Shown: one piece after another, positions 16,663-25,686 of the stretch
Position numbering within the stretch: position 1 is the stretch's first letter
How the letters are laid out: each line of letters opens with the position of its first letter
Assembly: GCF_900156065.1 (NCBI RefSeq)
Contig: NZ_FTNF01000003.1
Span: 1 to 64,000, forward strand
Direction of reading: 5' to 3'
Source of the DNA: Micromonospora avicenniae
GTDB taxonomy: Bacteria > Actinomycetota > Actinomycetes > Mycobacteriales > Micromonosporaceae
Length of the DNA stretch: 64,000 nt
Program-made: the position numbers and the translations under genes
Notes under the pieces: model-generated
Told to the model about the DNA's origin: nothing
What the model saw: only the letters and a program-made list of their open reading frames with translations
Databases searched by the model: none

Positions 16663-17484
16663 ATGACCCGCCCGGGACTGCCCAAGCTGATTGCCACCGA
16701 TCTCGACGGCACGCTCGTCCGCAGCGACAACACCGTCTCCGCGTACACCCACGGGGTGCTGGACCGGGTGCGCGCCGCCGGGATCCCGGTGGTCGGCGCG
16801 ACCGGCCGCGGCCCGCGGCTGACCGAACTGACCCGCAACGACATCCGCGCGGCCGACTTCCTGGTGATGGCCGGCGGTGGTCGCGTGGTCGACCAGAGCG
16901 ACCCGGCGGGCCCGGTGGTGCTGCGCGACGAGCGGCTCCCGGCCGAGGTGCTGGCCCGGATCCTGGCCGACCTGGAGGCCGCGGTCGGTCCGTTGACCGT
17001 GATGGTCGAGGCGTCCGACGAGCACGACGCGCCGCTCTGGGGCGACTATCACCCGAGCTGGCCCTACCCGGACCGGTTCGAGGCGCGGACGCGAGCGGAG
17101 TGCCTCTCCACGGACGTGATCAAGGCGTTCGCCCGGACCGCCGATCACCAGGTGGACGAACTGCTCGGCGTCGCCCGCCGGATCGTCCCGGCGGAGGTGG
17201 CCACGCTCACCCAGGCCGGGCTCGGTTTCGTGGAGATCTGCCCGCCCGGCGCGGACAAGGCCACCGGGCTGGCCGTGGTGGCGCAGACCCTCGGTGTCGA
17301 CCCGGGCGACGTCCTGGTCTTCGGCGACCAGCCCAACGACCTGCCCATGTTCGAGTGGGCCGGCTGGGCCCGGGTGGCGGTCTCCAACGCCCACCCGGCG
17401 GTCCGAGCCGCCGCCGACGAGGTCACCCTGCGCAACGACGACGACGGAGTGGCCGTCTATCTGGACCGACTACTGTCCCGGTGA
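16663..17484 (+). CDS. HAD superfamily hydrolase (Cof type)
   Basis: A 273-residue Cof-type phosphatase. Motif I is ATDLDGTLV with the nucleophile Asp, motif II lies near VVGATGRGP, and motif IV is GDQPNDLPMF. The C2 cap sits between. Such enzymes hydrolyse sugar phosphates, FMN or similar small phosphates; the substrate is not predictable. ATG 16663 follows GAAGGAGGA, a strong ribosome site. The stop overlaps the start of a second HAD gene (TGATG), so the two are translationally coupled. Confidence 0.9.
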   Translation: MTRPGLPKLIATDLDGTLVRSDNTVSAYTHGVLDRVRAAGIPVVGATGRGPRLTELTRNDIRAADFLVMAGGGRVVDQSDPAGPVVLRDERLPAEVLARILADLEAAVGPLTVMVEASDEHDAPLWGDYHPSWPYPDRFEARTRAECLSTDVIKAFARTADHQVDELLGVARRIVPAEVATLTQAGLGFVEICPPGADKATGLAVVAQTLGVDPGDVLVFGDQPNDLPMFEWAGWARVAVSNAHPAVRAAADEVTLRNDDDGVAVYLDRLLSR

Positions 17485-18296
17485 TGGGAGAGACACCTCG
17501 GCTCGTCGCCACCGACATCGACGGCACCCTGCTGCGGGACGACCGGACGGTGAGCCCGCGCACCGCGTCGGTGCTGGCCCGGCTCACCGCCTCGGGCACG
17601 CCGGTCGTGCTGGTCACCGGCCGTCCGATCCGCTGGCTCAAGCTGGTGTACGAGCAGCTGGCCGAGCCGCTGCCGGCGATCTGCGCGAACGGCGCGGTGG
17701 TGTACGACCCGGACGGCGACGAGGTGCTGCGTGCCGACCCGCTGGCGCCGGAGCTGCTGGCTGAGGTCGCCCGGCGGCTGCGCGCCGAGGTGCCCGGGGT
17801 GACGTTCGCCGTGGAGGTCACCGACAGCCGGCAGATGCGGCACGAGGCGCACTACCCGCTGCGCTGGGACGCCGACCACGACGCGATCCGCGCGGTGCAG
17901 TCTCCCGAGGAACTGCTGGCAGCCCCGGCGGTGAAGCTGCTCGCCCGGGCCGGTGAGCAGGATCCGGACGCGTTCGTCGAGCTGGTGGCCGCGGCCCTGC
18001 AGGGGCTGGCCGAGGCCACCCACTCGTCGTACTCCGGACTGGTGGAGATCTCCGCGGCCGGCGTGACGAAGGCGGCGGGTCTGGCGTGGTACTGCGCCCG
18101 GCTCGGCATCGAGGCCCGGGACGTGGTGGCGTTCGGGGACATGCCGAACGACGTACCGATGCTCACCTGGGCCGGTCGGGCGGTGGCGGTCGCCAACGCG
18201 CACCCCGCCGTACTGCGGATCGCGCACGAGGTCGCCGCCGCCAACTCCGAGGACGGCGTCGCGGCGTACCTGGAGAAGCTCTTCGACGTGGGCTGA
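17484..18296 (+). CDS. HAD superfamily hydrolase (Cof type), tandem paralogue
   Basis: A 270-residue Cof-type phosphatase with ATDIDGTLLRDD (motif I), VLVTGRP (motif II) and GDMPNDVPML (motif IV). It shares order and spacing of motifs with the preceding gene, which suggests local duplication followed by divergence of the cap. ATG 17484 shares one base with the upstream stop; GTG 17481 is an equally placed alternative. The substrate is unknown. Confidence 0.9.
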   Translation: MGETPRLVATDIDGTLLRDDRTVSPRTASVLARLTASGTPVVLVTGRPIRWLKLVYEQLAEPLPAICANGAVVYDPDGDEVLRADPLAPELLAEVARRLRAEVPGVTFAVEVTDSRQMRHEAHYPLRWDADHDAIRAVQSPEELLAAPAVKLLARAGEQDPDAFVELVAAALQGLAEATHSSYSGLVEISAAGVTKAAGLAWYCARLGIEARDVVAFGDMPNDVPMLTWAGRAVAVANAHPAVLRIAHEVAAANSEDGVAAYLEKLFDVG

Positions 18297-18387
18297 GCGG
18301 GCCGGGCCGGGCCGCTTCCACACGGGTCGCGGCCTCGGCCCCGGCACCGCTACGCGCGGTCGTGTCCCGTGCCGGTCGTGGCCCGGC

Positions 18388-18972
18388 TCAGAGGTACTGG
18401 CCGGTGCTGTGCCCCTCGCCGCCCTGACCCATGCCCGGCATCCCGGGCGCCATCGCGCCGGGACCGCTCGGCAGTGCCCGGCCGGACCGCATCTGCTCCA
18501 GCTGCACCCGGGCTGCCATCTGCTGGGCGACCAGCGCGGCCTGGATGCCGTGGAAGAGACCTTCCAGCCAGCCGACCAGCTGCGCGTGCGCAACCCGGAG
18601 CTCGCTCTCGCTCGGCGCGCCCTCCTCGGTGAAGGGCAGCGAGATCCGCTCCAACTCGTCGCGCAGCTCCGGGGCGAGGCCCTCCTTGAGCTCGACGATC
18701 GACCGCTCGTGGATCTCCCGCAGCCGGTGCCGGCTGGCGTCGTCGAGCGGGGCGGCCTTGACCTCCTCCAACAGCTGCTTGATCATGCTGCCGATCCGCA
18801 TCACCTTGGCAGGCTGTTCGACCAGGCGGGTCGGGTCCTCCCCCTGCCCCTCGCCGGTCTGCATGGTGCCGACGGGTTGGCCGTCCGGGCCGACCACCAC
18901 CACCGTGCCGGAGTGACCGGTGCCCTCGTTGCCCGGCTCGTCGTTCTGTCCAGCGGCGCTCGCTTCGGTCAT
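18388..18972 (-). CDS. bpa: Bacterial proteasome activator Bpa (PafE)
   Basis: A 194-residue Bpa/PafE, the ATP-independent ring activator that docks on the 20S proteasome and opens its gate for unfolded substrates. The helical core runs from VMRIGSMIKQLLEEVKA through ELRVAHAQLVGWLEGLFHGIQ to AARVQLEQMRSG. A flexible Gly/Pro/Met tail ends in the docking motif GQYL. The N-terminal part is acidic and disordered. ATG 18972 (MTEASAAGQ) is chosen; M at 19005 or 18981 is possible. The proteasome genes themselves are not in the window. Confidence 0.93.
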   Translation of the reverse strand: MTEASAAGQNDEPGNEGTGHSGTVVVVGPDGQPVGTMQTGEGQGEDPTRLVEQPAKVMRIGSMIKQLLEEVKAAPLDDASRHRLREIHERSIVELKEGLAPELRDELERISLPFTEEGAPSESELRVAHAQLVGWLEGLFHGIQAALVAQQMAARVQLEQMRSGRALPSGPGAMAPGMPGMGQGGEGHSTGQYL

Positions 18973-19052
18973 GTGATCCATCTTGGCCCAGCGCGCCGGG
19001 TTCACGCTCGCCGGGACCGACTCCTCCGACGCGGATCACTCCCGGGACGCGT

Positions 19053-19058
19053 TACCGT
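19053..19058 (+). promoter_or_regulatory. TACCGT -10 box of alpha/beta hydrolase gene (leaderless)
   Basis: TACCGT ends six bases before ATG 19065. Confidence 0.5.
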
Positions 19059-19064
19059 CGCGCC

Positions 19065-19892
19065 ATGCCCGCCGACCCCCGTGCCGTTCTGAGCCGACCC
19101 GCCCCGGATCCCGATCACACTGTGGCGTACGGGGACCATCCGGACCAGATCGCGGACCTCCGGGAACCGGCGGTCGGCGGACCCGCCCGGCCGTTGGTCG
19201 TGCTGGTGCACGGCGGCTTCTGGCGGGCCGAGTACGACCGGCGGCACACCGGCCCGCTGGCCGCCGCCCTGGCCGGCCTGGGCCATCCGGTCGCGCAGCT
19301 CGAATACCGGCGCACCGGGCAGCCGGGCGGCGGCTGGCCCAACACGCTCTCCGACGTGCTGGCCGGCGTGACGGAGCTGCCTCGGCTGGCCGCCGCCGCG
19401 ATGCCGGGCCGGGTACGCGCCACCCCGCCGATCCTCGTCGGCCACTCCGCGGGCGGTCAGCTGGCGCTCTACGTCGCCGCCCGGGCGCCGGAGGCGGTCG
19501 GAGGCGTGTTGGCGCTGGCCCCGGTCGCCGACCTCGCCGAGGCCTACCGGCTGGACCTGGACGGTGGCGCGGTGGCCGAGCTGCTCGGCGGCGGGCCGAG
19601 CGAGGTCCCGGACCGGTATCGGGCCGCCGATCCACGAACATTGGTACCCATGCAATCACGGACCGTAATCGTCCATGGTGAGATGGATCAACAGGTGCCG
19701 GCAATGATGAGCCGCGACTTCGTGGCCGCCGCCCGAACGGCGGGCTGCGATATCACCCACTTTGAGCTTCCCGAGTGCGAGCATTTCGGCCTAATCGACC
19801 CCGAATCCGCCGCCTGGCCCGTGGTCGTCGCCGCGTTGCGATCCCTGCACGAAGATCAGCGGCCGATTGACGCAGCGTCGCCGACCAGGTAG
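19065..19892 (+). CDS. Alpha/beta hydrolase
   Basis: A 275-residue alpha/beta hydrolase with the oxyanion motif HGGFWRAEYD near residue 48 and the nucleophile elbow GHSAGGQLAL. The acid is probably in VIVHGEMDQQVP and the catalytic His in CEHFGLIDP. The HGGFW and GHSAGG pair is like carboxylesterases and N-formylkynurenine formamidases. No tryptophan-degradation gene is nearby, so a precise activity is not assigned. There is no signal peptide. Confidence 0.87.
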   Translation: MPADPRAVLSRPAPDPDHTVAYGDHPDQIADLREPAVGGPARPLVVLVHGGFWRAEYDRRHTGPLAAALAGLGHPVAQLEYRRTGQPGGGWPNTLSDVLAGVTELPRLAAAAMPGRVRATPPILVGHSAGGQLALYVAARAPEAVGGVLALAPVADLAEAYRLDLDGGAVAELLGGGPSEVPDRYRAADPRTLVPMQSRTVIVHGEMDQQVPAMMSRDFVAAARTAGCDITHFELPECEHFGLIDPESAAWPVVVAALRSLHEDQRPIDAASPTR

Positions 19893-19939
19893 AACGCCGG
19901 AGGGGCGACCCGCCCTCGAACCCCTGCTGGAAGGACTCG

Positions 19940-21130
19940 GTGTCGCAGATGAACCGCAGACGGGCGCTCCAACTCCTGGCCGCGCTCGGCACGACCGGGC
20001 TCGCGGCGGCGTGCGGCAACGACACTGACGGCGCATCGGGCGGCACCCGCGGCCCCATCAAGATCGGGCTCATCGCCCCCCAGGCCGGCGGCCTCAAGGC
20101 GATCGGCGACGAGATCGTCAACGGCTTCCAGCTCTTCCTCGACCTGAACGAACAGCAGCTCGGCGGGCATCCCGTCACGTTGATCACCGCCAACGAGGGC
20201 AACGACGTCAAGTCCGGCAAGGCCGCCGTCGACGAACTGCTGAGCCAGGGCGTGCTCGCGCTGACCGGCGTGGTCAACTCCGCCGTCATGCTCGGCATCC
20301 GGGACACCGTCGAGAAGGCCCGGGTGCCGCTCATCGGCTCGAACGCCTCGCCGAGCACCCTGCAGAGCGTCGTCTACATCTGGCGGACCTCGTACGTGCT
20401 GGACGAGGCGGGACGGGCGCTCGGCGGCTACCTGAAGGAGCAGCTCAAGCCGGGCTCCCGGTTGGCGATCATCATGCCGGACAGCGTCAGCGGCGAGGAT
20501 GTCGAGCGCGGCTTCCGCGAGGAGTTCGGCTCCTCCGACCCGCGCCTCGCCGGCCCGGTCGTCTGGACCACCGCCGCGGACAACCCCGGGAAGACCGCGT
20601 TCAGCCAGGACATCCGCAAGGCGCTTCAGAAGCACCCCGACGCGATCCTCTGCTTCTTCACCGGTGAGGCCGGCGTCGAGTTCATCAAGCAGCTGCGCGA
20701 GGCAGGCTACAAGGGTCCCGTCTACGCCCCGGGCTTCCTCACCGAGGGCACGGCGTTGGAGAGCATGAAGAACGACGCGCTCAACATCCAGACCGCGCTG
20801 AACTACTCGGCCGACCTCAGCAACACGGCCAACCGCGTCTTCGCCTCCGAGTACCGGAAGAAGCTGAGCAGCTCCCCGACCACGTACGCGATGGCCTCGT
20901 ACGACGCCGCCCAGGTGCTGCACCAGGCCATCCAGCTGGCCGGCGCGAACCCGAACCCGCAAGAGGTCAACCTGGCCCTCGGCAAGCTCGGGCAGATCGA
21001 CAGCCCGCGCGGCATCTGGCAGTTCAACCAGCCGCGTACGCCGCAGCAGAAGTGGTACCTGCGCCAGGTGCAGCGCGACGGCCAGGTGCTGTCGAACGTC
21101 CTCATCAGCGAGTTGGCCACGCTCGGCTGA
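19940..21130 (+). CDS. Branched-chain amino-acid-type ABC transporter substrate-binding lipoprotein
   Basis: A 396-residue type I periplasmic-binding-fold lipoprotein (Peripla_BP_6). A short signal with RRR and lipobox LAAAC (Cys about 28) is followed by IKIGLIAPQAGGLKAIG, the family's first strand, and by ALTGVVNSAVMLGI and MASYDAAQVLHQAI. It would bind an amino acid or related solute outside the membrane. No permease or ATPase genes (livHMGF) are adjacent, so its transporter lies elsewhere. GTG 19940 follows GGAAGGA; ATG 19949 is an alternative. Confidence 0.88.
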   Translation: MSQMNRRRALQLLAALGTTGLAAACGNDTDGASGGTRGPIKIGLIAPQAGGLKAIGDEIVNGFQLFLDLNEQQLGGHPVTLITANEGNDVKSGKAAVDELLSQGVLALTGVVNSAVMLGIRDTVEKARVPLIGSNASPSTLQSVVYIWRTSYVLDEAGRALGGYLKEQLKPGSRLAIIMPDSVSGEDVERGFREEFGSSDPRLAGPVVWTTAADNPGKTAFSQDIRKALQKHPDAILCFFTGEAGVEFIKQLREAGYKGPVYAPGFLTEGTALESMKNDALNIQTALNYSADLSNTANRVFASEYRKKLSSSPTTYAMASYDAAQVLHQAIQLAGANPNPQEVNLALGKLGQIDSPRGIWQFNQPRTPQQKWYLRQVQRDGQVLSNVLISELATLG

Positions 21131-21147
21131 GCCCCTCCGTTCCGGAG

Positions 21148-21181
21148 ACAGGGCCGATCCCCGTGCGGGGACCGGCCCTGT
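21148..21181. terminator. Hairpin terminator between convergent genes
   Basis: A 15-base stem with one mismatch (21148-21162 with 21167-21181) and a GTGC tetraloop, 17 bases after the substrate-binding protein stop and facing the ddaH 3' end. It is followed by TTCC rather than a long T-run. Confidence 0.75.
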
Positions 21182-21235
21182 TCCGTACGCCGAGGCGGCC
21201 AGCGCTCCCGGAACGGGCCGCGTCTCGCGTACCGC

Positions 21236-22060
21236 TCAGTGCCGCAGCTCGGCGATGCAGCACTTGACGCTGCCGCCGCCCTTCTTCAGCTCGGACAGCT
21301 CGACCGGCACCGGGTGGTAGCCGACGGCCTCCAGCTTCTCGGCGAGACCGGCAGCCTCGCTGTTGAGGACCACGTTCAGCCCGTCACTGACCAGGTTGAG
21401 CCCGAAGGCCATGACGTCGGCGTCGTCCGCGATCACCGCGTCCGGGAAGAGCTGTGCCAGCACCTTCTGGCTCGCCGCCGAGAAGGCACCCGGGAAGTAG
21501 ACGATGTTGGCGTCGTCGATGGCGGCGAGAGCCACGTCCAGGTGGTAGAAGCGCGGGTCGACCAGGCGAAGCGAGACCACCGGACGGCCGAGCGCCTCCT
21601 GCGCCTCGGCGTGCGCCGGAAGCTCCGTACGGAACCCGTGCCCGGCGAGGATGAGCCCGCCGTGCGCCTCCGGGACGTACGCGAAGTCGCCCTCGCCCTC
21701 GTTGGTCTCGCTCGGTGCGATGAACCGCCAGCCCTGCGACTCGTAGAAGGCCCGGTGGGCGGCAGCCTCGGCGGCCCGCTGCTCGTGCTTGAACTGGGCA
21801 CCGTAGACGGCGCCGTCCACCACGAAGGCGCCGTTGGCGGCGTAGACCATGTCCGGCAGGCCGCGCTCGGGCGTCAGCAGGTGCACTTCGTGGCCGAGCC
21901 GCACCAGGGTCTCCCGCAGCCGGTCCCACTGCTTCACGGTCAGCTCGGTGTCGACCGGGGCGGTGACGTCCATCCACGGGTTGATGGCGTACTCGACCGC
22001 GAAGTGCTCCGGAGAGCACATGAGATATGTCCGCTTTCGCGGCACTCGCTGGTGGTTCAC
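21236..22060 (-). CDS. ddaH: Dimethylarginine dimethylaminohydrolase-like amidinohydrolase
   Basis: A 274-residue member of the amidinotransferase superfamily, close to dimethylargininases (and to M. tuberculosis Rv2323c by layout). The start TYLMCSPEHFAVEYAINPWM and GLPDMVYAANGAFVVDG carry substrate residues, the catalytic His is in RFYHLDVALAAID, and the nucleophile Cys is in GGGSVKCCIAELRH at the end. It may act on dimethylarginine or arginine-related guanidines. GTG 22060 lies eight bases after TACTCT. It is divergent from an Lrp/AsnC regulator, which probably controls it. Confidence 0.85.
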   Translation of the reverse strand: MNHQRVPRKRTYLMCSPEHFAVEYAINPWMDVTAPVDTELTVKQWDRLRETLVRLGHEVHLLTPERGLPDMVYAANGAFVVDGAVYGAQFKHEQRAAEAAAHRAFYESQGWRFIAPSETNEGEGDFAYVPEAHGGLILAGHGFRTELPAHAEAQEALGRPVVSLRLVDPRFYHLDVALAAIDDANIVYFPGAFSAASQKVLAQLFPDAVIADDADVMAFGLNLVSDGLNVVLNSEAAGLAEKLEAVGYHPVPVELSELKKGGGSVKCCIAELRH

Positions 22061-22068
22061 GGTCACCA

Positions 22069-22074
22069 AGAGTA
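22069..22074 (-). promoter_or_regulatory. TACTCT -10 box of ddaH in the ddaH/lrp divergent region
   Basis: On the minus strand TACTCT ends eight bases before GTG 22060. The 68-base divergent gap also holds GGTCACC (22061) and GGTAACA (22091), possible half-sites for the Lrp-type regulator; the site call is weak. Confidence 0.4.
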
Positions 22075-22128
22075 GGTATCGTAGAAGTTTGGTAACAGCC
22101 ACAACCATTGCTTCCCAGGGGCAGAACG

Positions 22129-22587
22129 TTGCAGATAGACGCCGTAGACCAGCGGATCATTGCGTTGCTCGTCGCCGACGCCCGAGCGTCGTACGCCGAC
22201 ATCGGGATCCGGGTGTCACTCTCCGCCCCTGCCGTGAAGCGACGGGTCGACCGGCTACGTGCCGCCGGGGTGATCCGGGGATTCACCGCCGTCGTCGACC
22301 CGGCCGCCGTCGGCTGGACCACCGAGGCGTTCGTGGAACTCTTCTGCGCCGGACGGACCACCCCCGCGCAGATCGGCGCGGCGGCTCGTCGGCACCCCGA
22401 GGTGGTCGGCGCGTACACCGTCTCGGGTGAGGCCGACGCGCTGGTGCATCTGCGCGCCGCCGACATCGCTCATCTGGAGGCCGCGCTGGAGCGGCTGCGC
22501 GCCGAGTCGTTCGTGACCTCGACCCGCAGCACGATCGTGCTGTCCCGGCTGGTCGAGTCGCCCGGCGTCGGGCCGTCCGCCGGCTGA
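22129..22587 (+). CDS. Lrp/AsnC family transcriptional regulator
   Basis: A 152-residue Lrp/AsnC protein: N-terminal helix-turn-helix (DAVDQRIIALLVADARASYADIG to APAVKRRVDRLRAAGVI) and a C-terminal RAM domain that binds an amino acid effector (VVGAYTVSGEADALVHL). The start is TTG 22129, which lies seven bases after AGGGG and gives the standard LQIDAVDQRII beginning; an upstream TTG at 22108 has no ribosome site. It is divergently placed with ddaH and likely autoregulates and controls it. Confidence 0.9.
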   Translation: MQIDAVDQRIIALLVADARASYADIGIRVSLSAPAVKRRVDRLRAAGVIRGFTAVVDPAAVGWTTEAFVELFCAGRTTPAQIGAAARRHPEVVGAYTVSGEADALVHLRAADIAHLEAALERLRAESFVTSTRSTIVLSRLVESPGVGPSAG

Positions 22588-22631
22588 CCGCCGGGTGGGA
22601 ACCGATTCGGGCGCGGGTCCGTCGAACGGCC

Positions 22632-24494
22632 ATGACTCGGGGAACGCAACTCGCGGCCATCGGCACACTGACCGCGCTCGCCCTGCTGGCGGGCAGCGGA
22701 CTGCCAGCCACCGCCCCCACGGTTGCCGGCGAACCGGCCCCGCCCGCCGGACCCGACACCCGCCTGGTGGCGTACGAGTCGTGCCACGAGGCACTGGCCG
22801 GGCTGCGGGCCGCCGCCACCGCCGCCGTAGGGCCATGGGGCCTCCCCGGCGGTGGCTCCAGCGTCCTCGCCACCACGACGGACGCCCGCGCGGCCGAGTT
22901 CCGGACGGCGTCCGCCCCCGAGCACTCCACCACCAACGTCCATGAGGTCGGGGTGGACGAGCCGGACCTGGTCAAGACCGACGGCCGGCGGATCGTCACG
23001 GTCAGCCGGGGCGTGCTCCAGGTGACCGACCCGGCCACTCGACAGATCACAGGCCGCCTCGACCTGGCCGAGGGCACTTCACCGGACCACCTCCGAGAGC
23101 GCACCCTGCTGCTGCTCGGCGACCGGGCGCTGGTGCTCAGCGGTCCGGCACGGGTCGGTATCAGGCCGGTGGAAGGGCAGGCCGCGAGCCGAGCCACGGT
23201 GCTGACCCTCGTCGACCTCACCTCGGCCCCCGCCGTGCTCGGCACCTACTCGATCGACGGCACCCTCGTCGACGCCCGGCAGACCGGTGCCACGGCCCGG
23301 GTGGCGATCCGCTCCGCTCCCCGACTCGACCGCCGTCCCGACCCGAGAGCCGGCGACGCCGAACGCATCGCCGCGAACCGGGCGGTGATCGCGGCAGCCG
23401 GAATCGAGGCCTGGCTGCCCGCGTACCGGTGGACCGCCGGCGCGGAACGGCACAGCGGCCGGGTCGGGTGCGACCAGCTGAGCCGCCCGGCCGACGCCAC
23501 CGGCAACTCGGTGGTGACGGTGCTCAGCTTCGACCTTGCCGCCGAGCGTCTCGGCGACGGTGACCCGGTCAGCCTCGTCGCCGACGCCGCCACGCTCTAC
23601 GGCACCGCGAACAACCTCTGGCTCGCCGGCTGGCGCGGGCCCGGCGAGGGAGCACGCCCGACCTGGTGGGGCGGGCGATCGGGGGCGAGCACCGTGCTCC
23701 ACCAGTTCGACACCAGCGGTCCCGGCCGGCCCCGATACCTGGCCAGCGGCAGTGTCCCCGGCTGGCTCGTCAACCAGTACGCGCTGTCGGAGTGGCAGGG
23801 CGACCTGCGGGTCGCGACCACCGTCGACAGCGTCCCCGGTCGCCAGACGTCCGAGTCGGCGGTGTACGTGCTGCGCCGGCAGGGTGGCACGCTCAAGCAG
23901 GTCGGCGCCGTCACCGGCCTCGGCCGGGGCGAGCGAATCCACTCGGTGCGCTTCCTCGGCGGCACCGGACACGTGGTGACGTTCCGCCAAACGGATCCGC
24001 TCTACACACTGGACCTTACCGATCCGGCCGCGCCCCGGGTCACCGGCGAACTCAAGATCACCGGGTACTCCGCGTACCTGCACCCGCTGCCGGACGGCAG
24101 GTTGCTCGGCGTCGGGCAGGAAGCCGACGAGCGAGGTCGTACGCGGGGTCTGCAGGTCTCGCTCTTCGACGTCCGGGACCCGGCCCGGCCGGTCAGGTTG
24201 GACCGGTACCACGTGCCCCGGGCCCAGTCGGCCGCGGAGTTCGACCCGCACGCCTTCCTGTACCACCCGGAGACCGGCCTGGTCGCGCTGCCGGTCGACC
24301 GCGGAATCCGGCTGCTGCGAGTGTCCGCCACCGGGATCAGCGAGATCGGCCAGGTGACCCATCCAGGTGCCGACGGGGCGTCGCTCGACCGGTCGCTGCT
24401 GGTCGACGGCACGCTCTGGACCGTTTCCGCCGCCGGGCTGCGGGCCAGCGACCCCGACAGCGGACGGAGCCTCGCCTGGCTCCCCTCGACCTGA
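22632..24494 (+). CDS. Secreted beta-propeller domain protein
   Basis: A 620-residue exported protein of the PF09826 beta-propeller type. The first about 32 residues are a signal peptide (ALALLAGSGLPATA) without a lipobox Cys. The family hallmark TNVHEVGVDEPDLVKTDG is near 100, and repeated blades follow (VTLTRR-like strands, RIHSVRFLGGTGHVVTFRQTD, LYTLDLTDP, HPLPDGRLLGVG). A conserved AEFDPHAFLYHPETGLVALPV segment is near 535. The role is unknown; binding or scaffold function is the usual guess. It begins 44 bases after the regulator gene. Confidence 0.85.
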   Translation: MTRGTQLAAIGTLTALALLAGSGLPATAPTVAGEPAPPAGPDTRLVAYESCHEALAGLRAAATAAVGPWGLPGGGSSVLATTTDARAAEFRTASAPEHSTTNVHEVGVDEPDLVKTDGRRIVTVSRGVLQVTDPATRQITGRLDLAEGTSPDHLRERTLLLLGDRALVLSGPARVGIRPVEGQAASRATVLTLVDLTSAPAVLGTYSIDGTLVDARQTGATARVAIRSAPRLDRRPDPRAGDAERIAANRAVIAAAGIEAWLPAYRWTAGAERHSGRVGCDQLSRPADATGNSVVTVLSFDLAAERLGDGDPVSLVADAATLYGTANNLWLAGWRGPGEGARPTWWGGRSGASTVLHQFDTSGPGRPRYLASGSVPGWLVNQYALSEWQGDLRVATTVDSVPGRQTSESAVYVLRRQGGTLKQVGAVTGLGRGERIHSVRFLGGTGHVVTFRQTDPLYTLDLTDPAAPRVTGELKITGYSAYLHPLPDGRLLGVGQEADERGRTRGLQVSLFDVRDPARPVRLDRYHVPRAQSAAEFDPHAFLYHPETGLVALPVDRGIRLLRVSATGISEIGQVTHPGADGASLDRSLLVDGTLWTVSAAGLRASDPDSGRSLAWLPST

Positions 24495-24701
24495 ATCTCC
24501 CTCCCCAGCGGGTGGGGCCCGGCAGCCAGGGCTTCCGGACCCCACCCGCCCTGACACCCCACCCGCACTGACACCGCGGCCGCACCGACGCTCGCGCGCC
24601 CTGACGCTCACGCCCAGGCGCTTCAGCTCACCCGCCTTGACCTGAAGTCCGGTTCAAGGTGTCGACTTGAGGTCGGCCGGGGCCGAGCAGACAGGGCGTT
24701 C

Positions 24702-25658
24702 ATGCGGGCAGTGTGGTTGCGTGAGTTCGGTGGACCGGAGGTGCTCGCGGCGGGTTCCGCGCCCGATCCCGTGCCGGGACCGGGCCAGGTGCTGATCGAC
24801 GTGGCGCACGTCAACATCACCTTCGTGGAGACCCAGTTCCGGGCCGGCTGGTCCGGGCCGTTCGGCGGCAACCTGCCGTTGATCCCCGGCAACGGCGTGG
24901 GCGGCGTGATCGCCGCGGTGGGCGCGGACGTCGACCCGGCACTGGTCGGCCGGCGGGTGGTGAGCGGCACCGGCGGCTCGGGCGCGTACGCCGAGAAGGT
25001 CGTGGTCGACGCGACGATGCCGATCGAGGTGCCCGAAGGGTTGCCGCTCGACGTGGCGGTGGCGCTGCTCGCCGACGGTCGTACGGCGACCATGCTCGTC
25101 GACACGGTCGGACTCCGGCCGGGCGAGCGGGTCCTGGTCGAAGCGGCCGCGGGTGGCGTGGGGAGCCTGTTGGTGCAGCTCGCCGCCGCGGCGGGCGCGC
25201 GGGTGGTCGGGCTGGCCGGTGGCCCGGGCAAGGTGTCCCTGCTGCCGGAACTCGGCGCGGACGTGGCGGTGGACTACCTGCGCCCCAACTGGACCGAGCA
25301 GGTCCGAGCCGCCACCGACGGGGTGGACGTGGTGTTCGACGGCGTCGGCGGCGAGGTCGGGCGGGCGGCGTTCAGGCTGCTCGAGCCGGGCGGCCGGATG
25401 ATCAGCTTCGGCCTGGCCAGCGGCGAGTGGGCCGGCGTGCCGGCCGAGGACGCCGCCGACCGGGGTGTGACACTGCTCCGCCCGGACGTGCCGCCCGCGC
25501 GGCTGCGCGCGTACACCGAGAAGGCGCTGGCGGAGGCGGTCGCCGGCCGGCTCCGCCCGGTGATCGGCCAGCGGTTCCCGCTGGAACGGGCGTCCGATGC
25601 GCACGCGGCGATCGGCTCCCGGGCGACGGTGGGGAAGACGCTGCTCGACGTCCGCTGA
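24702..25658 (+). CDS. Zinc-binding-type alcohol dehydrogenase / quinone oxidoreductase-like protein
   Basis: A 318-residue medium-chain dehydrogenase/reductase of the quinone oxidoreductase group. It has MRAVWLREFGGPEVL at the start, GNGVGGVIAAVG, the nucleotide motif AAAGGVGSLLVQLA and DVVFDGVGGE. The cysteines that bind structural zinc are missing, which places it with zeta-crystallin-like NADPH reductases. The substrate is unknown. The 207-base gap upstream has imperfect CCTGACAC-like repeats (24548-24610) and no promoter I would call. Confidence 0.9.
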   Translation: MRAVWLREFGGPEVLAAGSAPDPVPGPGQVLIDVAHVNITFVETQFRAGWSGPFGGNLPLIPGNGVGGVIAAVGADVDPALVGRRVVSGTGGSGAYAEKVVVDATMPIEVPEGLPLDVAVALLADGRTATMLVDTVGLRPGERVLVEAAAGGVGSLLVQLAAAAGARVVGLAGGPGKVSLLPELGADVAVDYLRPNWTEQVRAATDGVDVVFDGVGGEVGRAAFRLLEPGGRMISFGLASGEWAGVPAEDAADRGVTLLRPDVPPARLRAYTEKALAEAVAGRLRPVIGQRFPLERASDAHAAIGSRATVGKTLLDVR

Positions 25659-25686
25659 CCTAAGCTCTCGTCGCTGCCCCGCGTCC

